Source: Corticium candelabrum
Taxonomy: Eukaryota; Porifera; Homoscleromorpha; Homosclerophorida; Plakinidae
Assembly (NCBI RefSeq): GCF_963422355.1
Contig: NC_085093.1
Location: 1,276,551 to 1,340,550, forward strand
Length of the DNA: 64,000 nt
Direction: 5' to 3'
The position numbers and the translations under genes were made by a program. Positions within the stretch are counted from its first letter, which is position 1, and each line of letters opens with the position of its first letter. Shown here in pieces: positions 54,801 to 64,000 of the stretch. The notes under the pieces were generated by a model. It was not told the origin of the DNA. It made no database searches and saw only the letters and a program-made list of their open reading frames with translations.

Positions 54801-55942
54801 CACATTTTAGCACACAACTAACAAAGCAGAACACAACTGATCAAAAAAAGTACAACAGATGAATAGATGTGTGATGATGAGACAAATAAACGGACAAACA
54901 AAACAAACTACAATGACAGAGTTATTTTCTAAACACAATACCCACTGCTTGTAAACAATGATCAACTACACACACCTTCTGTAACAGTACACTTGACTAG
55001 AATGCATTGTTTCTGGTAGCAATCAATAAGAGCCACTCCACGACTGGTACCAACACTAAGCCTAATAAGCACAAAATTCACATGGCTATTTATACTCAAT
55101 CAGCAGCAACAAGTACTAACAGTCCCCAGTCTGAAGAGACTTCAACTTTTGTCACTGGCATTGTTGGCCGGCATAAGATACACTGCTCAGGCTGAAAGCC
55201 AGGCTTCATAGTTAATACTCCAGTCCTACAGCTCAGAGAATTCATAGTTTTCCGAATAAGTTGATTACCAGGTGAGAAATTCACATCAATAACCTAAAAT
55301 TTGACAACTGTTGTATTATATACACATGATCAATAACGAAATTCAAAACACGCACAGTCATCTCATGCTGCCGAATACTCCTGTTGAATGTTGCCACGAC
55401 AACATACCCACCATAACCTCCTACAGTCAGAATTCGTGATTGTGGACAAAAATTGATATCAACAACAGCTAGTGTTTGGTCTGCAGCAAACTGATCAAAG
55501 CTCCCAGCTTTAAGAAATGGCGGCCATTCAATTTCTGGCTTTTCTTCAAGCTCATCTGTATAGACACTATCCATGTTAGAGAAAAGAGCACTCAATGACA
55601 GTCGGTAAAGAGGTCCAAGAAAACAAGATGAAACATCCCAGAAACGAATACTGCCATCTTCATGACTAGACCAAGAAATAAATATGATATGTCAAGGTAG
55701 TACATGAATGCAGTACGGTGTGCACAACAGAGTAGAAGAGTTAAGTCACACAGACTATGCTACACAGCAAATGACTGTCAATGCATAATTAAATAGTAAG
55801 AATTACCCTGTAATGATAAGGTCCTTTGATGGTTCAGTCTGACTGGGAACAGCTGTTCCTCCTGTCACTGGCCACATCTAGAATAAAATTCAAATCTTAA
55901 AGTACATATACATATATACATCCGTAACATCCATACACACTC

Positions 55943-55999
<57 letters not shown>

Positions 56000-56031
56000 G
56001 TTTTAGCCTTAAGTTTGAGACAGACAGACAA

Positions 56032-56070
<39 letters not shown>

Positions 56071-59006
56071 CAACAGTTCCTGCTGAAGATATTCTTTGTT
56101 ACTAGTAAAGACATATTACTGTTGCTTAATTCATCATTTATCCATACATACTCTTGTTCCTGCAGACAATCTTTGAATTGCAAAATGTTCTAGACTCTCC
56201 CAGAAATCTTCGGGAACATCAGCACAGTGATATATCGCAGTGAGTGGTGATTCATGTAAACTGCAAAGGTAAGGTCTTGGAATCTCCCGAACCCTTCGAT
56301 AAGATAACAACAATCATACAATTAAATAAAGTGGCACTGCATGCTGTACTTACTTCCCGTGAGTTAAATCAAAAGCTGTTATCTCTTCTTCCAGTAAAAC
56401 AATTAATGAAACAGCTTCATCGTCATCTTACACAACAATAAAATTGTTGAAAAACTGCTACAAACACAGATCGATGTGGTCCCTTCTCACCATATGTACA
56501 AACAAAGTCAATCACTCTAGATGAAAAATCAAGAGCCACATGACTGGCTCCCTGCATCACAGTCACAGTATTCCTGTCTCCATATGCAGCTCGTGGCATA
56601 CCACCAGAAAAGACTACCAGTGGACTACTATAATCAAATACAAGACAGTCACGTGACTGACTCTAAAACTACAAATGAAACTTTGAATGTACAATTGTAG
56701 GTCATTGTAATGCAATAACACATGACCATTTTAAGACTACAATACTCGGCAAAAATTGTAATCCTACTGGTCATAATCTCTTCCATCTAGCAATGATTTT
56801 CTGTATGATTACCTACGTATTACTAACGTACTAACCTAAACCATGTACCAAAGTACCATGTACATTTTAATACCACCAAAATGGCATGCTGTGCCATCTC
56901 TACATGAGAGCAAGTTTACATTACAAAATCATTGCAAAACAAAACTATTACTAAATCCTACCCATTGCAATACACAACCATTCAAAACCACCAACTAAAT
57001 GTAAGATCTTAGGTTTGTTACATTAATTAAACTGTTATATTTAATTATATCCAAAAAATCATAAAAAGGTAACAGTCAACGAGACATTAAATCAAAACTA
57101 CACAGCATGTAAGTAAATGCACCTGTCTGAGCCTCTCCATATGACTTTGTCCATCCTCTTACACTGATCTGGGTCATACGGTGTCGATTTCTCTGGAAAG
57201 GGGTTACGACTATTAGCAGTCCAAACAGCAAAGCTACCATCTGAGTGAGATGTGATGAACTGTCTGCCATCTGGATGCCAGCATAAAGACTGTAGATACT
57301 GTACAGGAGGAAACGTTCTCTCTGGCTGGTTTTTGTCAAAGTTCCACAAAACAAGAGAACCCTTCTCAAAACCAATCAGTAGCTGTAAAAAATACAATGA
57401 CTCAACATTCTATCTCCTTTCCATAATCTATGATATACCTTGTTCCTATCATGAGGATGAACTTCTAAAGCTACAATAGAGCCAGGATGCAGCTTAGTGT
57501 GAGACTGCAACCTACAAAATGTCTATCATGAGCCATAACAACGCCTCTCAGCAGCAAATGCATTTACCCAGCAGTAGCATGGTTCCAATAAACAACATTG
57601 TCCTTCAGAAAAAAGCCTTCAATTTGCAAAATGTAGAGGTTACCAGATTCAGTTCCAATATACAGATGAGGACTTTTCTTTGGTAGACAACAAACTGAGA
57701 TTGCCTTAGCACCTCCAAATGAACTACATACAACACATACACATATCATACAAGTTAAAACAGTTTACCTGCAATACATGTTCAGCTCATATATCGGTGC
57801 AACTTTTCAAGAAATTTAGGTTCAGAGATGCAGCAAATGGGAAAGGGAAAAACAGAACCAAATAAAAATGGGAAAATGGAATAGAAGTAAAGCAGCTTGT
57901 GTTCACTTTATTGTTACAACAAAAGATAAAACTACATTAATTAATTAAACTGGTTTGTTAATTAATTAATTAAAAACTAAATGTTGATACCTTGCAGAAA
58001 CTAGTCTGTAATTCTTAATCATGTGAATCTTTGGCTCATCATTTTCATCTCTCAGTTGCCATAAATACAAGTAGTTGTCTAGGCACTGTGTCACAACTTG
58101 ATTCTAGAGCAAAAGAAACATTTACAGTAACAAAAATACCAAAAATTGAACCAAGTCCATCCACTTACGTTCATTCCATGACACATGATTTGAAATACAC
58201 ACATCTCATCTTGATGTTCACCACAATAAACAACGCCGGGACGTCCATAGCTGAGTTTGGGTCAAGAATTACTAACTTTACTGGTGCGCATAACATCACT
58301 TCCGGACACAACAAACCACAACACCAATTCCGTATATCAAGTACGTGTACCCACATTTAACTAAATTCCACGAAGTTACGATAGAAAAAAGAGAAGTTAC
58401 CTACCTACGTGTCAGCACAGTTTGCCCGAAAAGACAAGGAAGCGCAGCAGAAGTAAGACATGCAGTTTTCGCTCTATTTCCTCTTTGCCAGCTTAGTAGC
58501 GGACGTAAACATTTGTTCATACCCCATGCCTTCTCACCTACAAATCACGCAATTTTTTTGTTAACCGTATCACAACTTGCAGCCCCACGCATGCAGTTTC
58601 AGTCTTTTCCGAGAACAACTCTCCACAAGTCTAACCTACCCTCTCCAGATGTCCTATTCTCATTCGTCTTAAAATTCTCCACGAATTGTATCTATTGGCA
58701 TGCTAAACAGTGTCTCGAGGTAACGTCAGTACGTGTCACGATAAGAGCAGCTGTCGTGACAACATGGCAGGATACGCTCTGAGATGACCCGAACGAGTCC
58801 CGATGAACAGCATACTCAAAGAATCGTCAAACGCCATGGCCGACGGTCGATGAGGAAACCCATGTTCCGTACTCTGCAACAGAAACATGTCGCACGATCA
58901 CCAGTTGGGGGCCTCGTTTTCCCACCTTTTCCACTGAGAAGTGGACTCGCGTGGGAGACAAAGAACGAGTGTTATCCCTTCGTAACTTTCTCGTCAGCCG
59001 CTTCAT
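51893..59006 (-). CDS. Lethal giant larvae (LLGL) family WD40 protein with C-terminal R-SNARE-like helix (about 27 exons, about 1135 aa)
   Basis: Cell-polarity and exocytosis scaffold acting at the basolateral cortex. Exons: 59006-58926, 58873-58776, 58250-58169, 58103-57991, 57723-57568, 57511-57439, 57382-57123, 56627-56491, 56426-56354, 56293-56152, 55877-55807, 55665-55356, 55293-55121, 55061-54976, 54775-54497, 54434-54315, 54154-54062, 54045-53944, 53885-53786, 53729-53621, 53561-53466, 53406-53307, 52901-52798, 52735-52588, 52536-52461, 52403-52330, 52030-51893. Seen: EHGFPHRPSAMAF, GFEKGSLVLWN, HSDGSFAVW, FSGGMPRAAYGDR, GHEDGSIRFWDVS, GFQPEQCILCRP and the aPKC-target stretch LRKSMRNSFRRLRS (Ser about 630/634/638), all Lgl hallmarks, forming two beta-propellers. 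The last exon encodes LRERGEKLQVVART...RKPWWKI, aligned to VAMP/tomosyn R-SNARE including the zero-layer Arg. One reading-phase clash occurs at 54046-54061. Confidence 0.9.
55942..56070. repeat. (CAGA)n tetranucleotide repeat, two blocks
   Basis: CAGA units at 55942-56000 and 56022-56070, separated by about 20 unique bases, in the intron between Lgl exons 56293-56152 and 55877-55807. Confidence 0.95.
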
Positions 59007-59542
59007 CACCACAAACGTCACAAACTCCTCCTCAACTCAACAACAAACGCCGTAGAATCCAACACGTACATTATCACTTCCGGATACCGCCCACCTCACA
59101 ACGTTTAGGAATGTGAGAAACCGAGAAACTATTTACACGTGCAGTGCACGTGGCAACCGAAGCAAACTAAATAGTCCAAGCGTCGTCAGACAGTGTCAGT
59201 TCTTGCAGTAATACAATAGAAGTACTCCTCCCGTTAATTAATAAGAAACAAAACAACTACACAATATACGTATCACACATAAATCATGTAGAACTCCTTA
59301 CTCACATAATTCTCTAATAGAATCATAGATGATTGCAAAATAACAGTGAGCAATAAAATTCTTATGAAGTAGAACACAACCTTTGATAATAATAGAGCAC
59401 TAAAAATTTTAAGCTATATTAAGTAATCGAAAAGTCTTATTCTAGGAATTTGCAACATCTAATATTTGGAATGAAATATATGATGTACCTTACCAACTGC
59501 CAATAATGAAGAGGCTACTACTAATCATATACTTCTTTCATT
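59007..59542. other. Intergenic gap between Lgl start and receptor kinase 3' end
   Basis: 536 bp, AT-rich toward the kinase 3' UTR. CACGTGCAGTGCACGTG (59135-59151) is a palindrome carrying two E-box cores 130 bp upstream of the Lgl ATG and may be a regulatory site. No gene or repeat recognised. Confidence 0.45.

Positions 59543-64000
<4,458 letters not shown>

Noticed and set aside
51893-59006. Calling the gene tomosyn (STXBP5) because of the SNARE-like tail
   Set aside because: The propeller motifs (GGMPRAAYGDR, GFQPEQCILCRP) and the LRKSMRNSFRRLRS aPKC stretch are specific to Lgl; only the tail is tomosyn-like.

Overview
The window is nuclear DNA from an animal. Nearly every gene is split by many short GT-AG introns, dinucleotide (CA/GT) microsatellites are abundant, and the products are metazoan: outer-arm axonemal dynein, MGRN1-type RING ligase, GABA-B-like class C GPCR, cyclin F, Lgl polarity protein and a receptor tyrosine kinase. 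An early-branching animal such as a sponge is my best guess, from the gene set and compactness, but the sequence alone does not prove it. Exon models were built by hand from splice signals, reading phase and family resemblance. All of them keep frame except one point in the Lgl gene.

Layout. 1-9169 (+): 3' part of a ciliary dynein heavy chain, open for 9.1 kb with no intron, running off the left edge. 9389-13214 (-): MGRN1/RNF157-like E3 ligase, 12 exons, with a LINE fragment in intron 3. It shares a 66-bp divergent promoter with the next gene. 13281-31359: three paralogous genes A (+), B (+) and C (-), each encoding a small N-terminal helical domain, a mitofusin/BDLP-like dynamin-family GTPase, a long helical region with a hydrophobic segment, and a C-terminal protein-kinase fold whose catalytic loop is degenerate (HG[R/H]L instead of HRD). 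31774-39217 (-): GH31 alpha-glucosidase (lysosomal GAA-like, trefoil domain), 22 exons. 39425-44939 (-): GABA-B-like receptor, 16 exons. 46224-51481 (-): cyclin F, 14 exons. 51893-59006 (-): Lgl-family WD40 protein with an R-SNARE-like C-terminal tail, about 27 exons. 59543-64000 (-): receptor tyrosine kinase, transmembrane and intracellular parts, running off the right edge.

Mobile DNA sits mostly in introns and intergenic gaps: three decayed LINE 3' fragments, a 702-bp Tigger/pogo-like element, a 370-bp Harbinger-like MITE, a second MITE family with two copies, a 76-bp foldback hairpin just upstream of gene B, and a tandemly amplified repeat of about 3 kb in intron 3 of gene B.

The strongest candidate for something undescribed is the A/B/C cluster. 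A membrane-type dynamin-like GTPase fused to a pseudokinase is an architecture I do not recognise from named animal families. Three linked copies with the same exon phases and graded loss of kinase motifs suggest a lineage-specific, expanding family. The second is the Lgl protein that ends in a SNARE-like helix, a feature normally associated with its sister family tomosyn.
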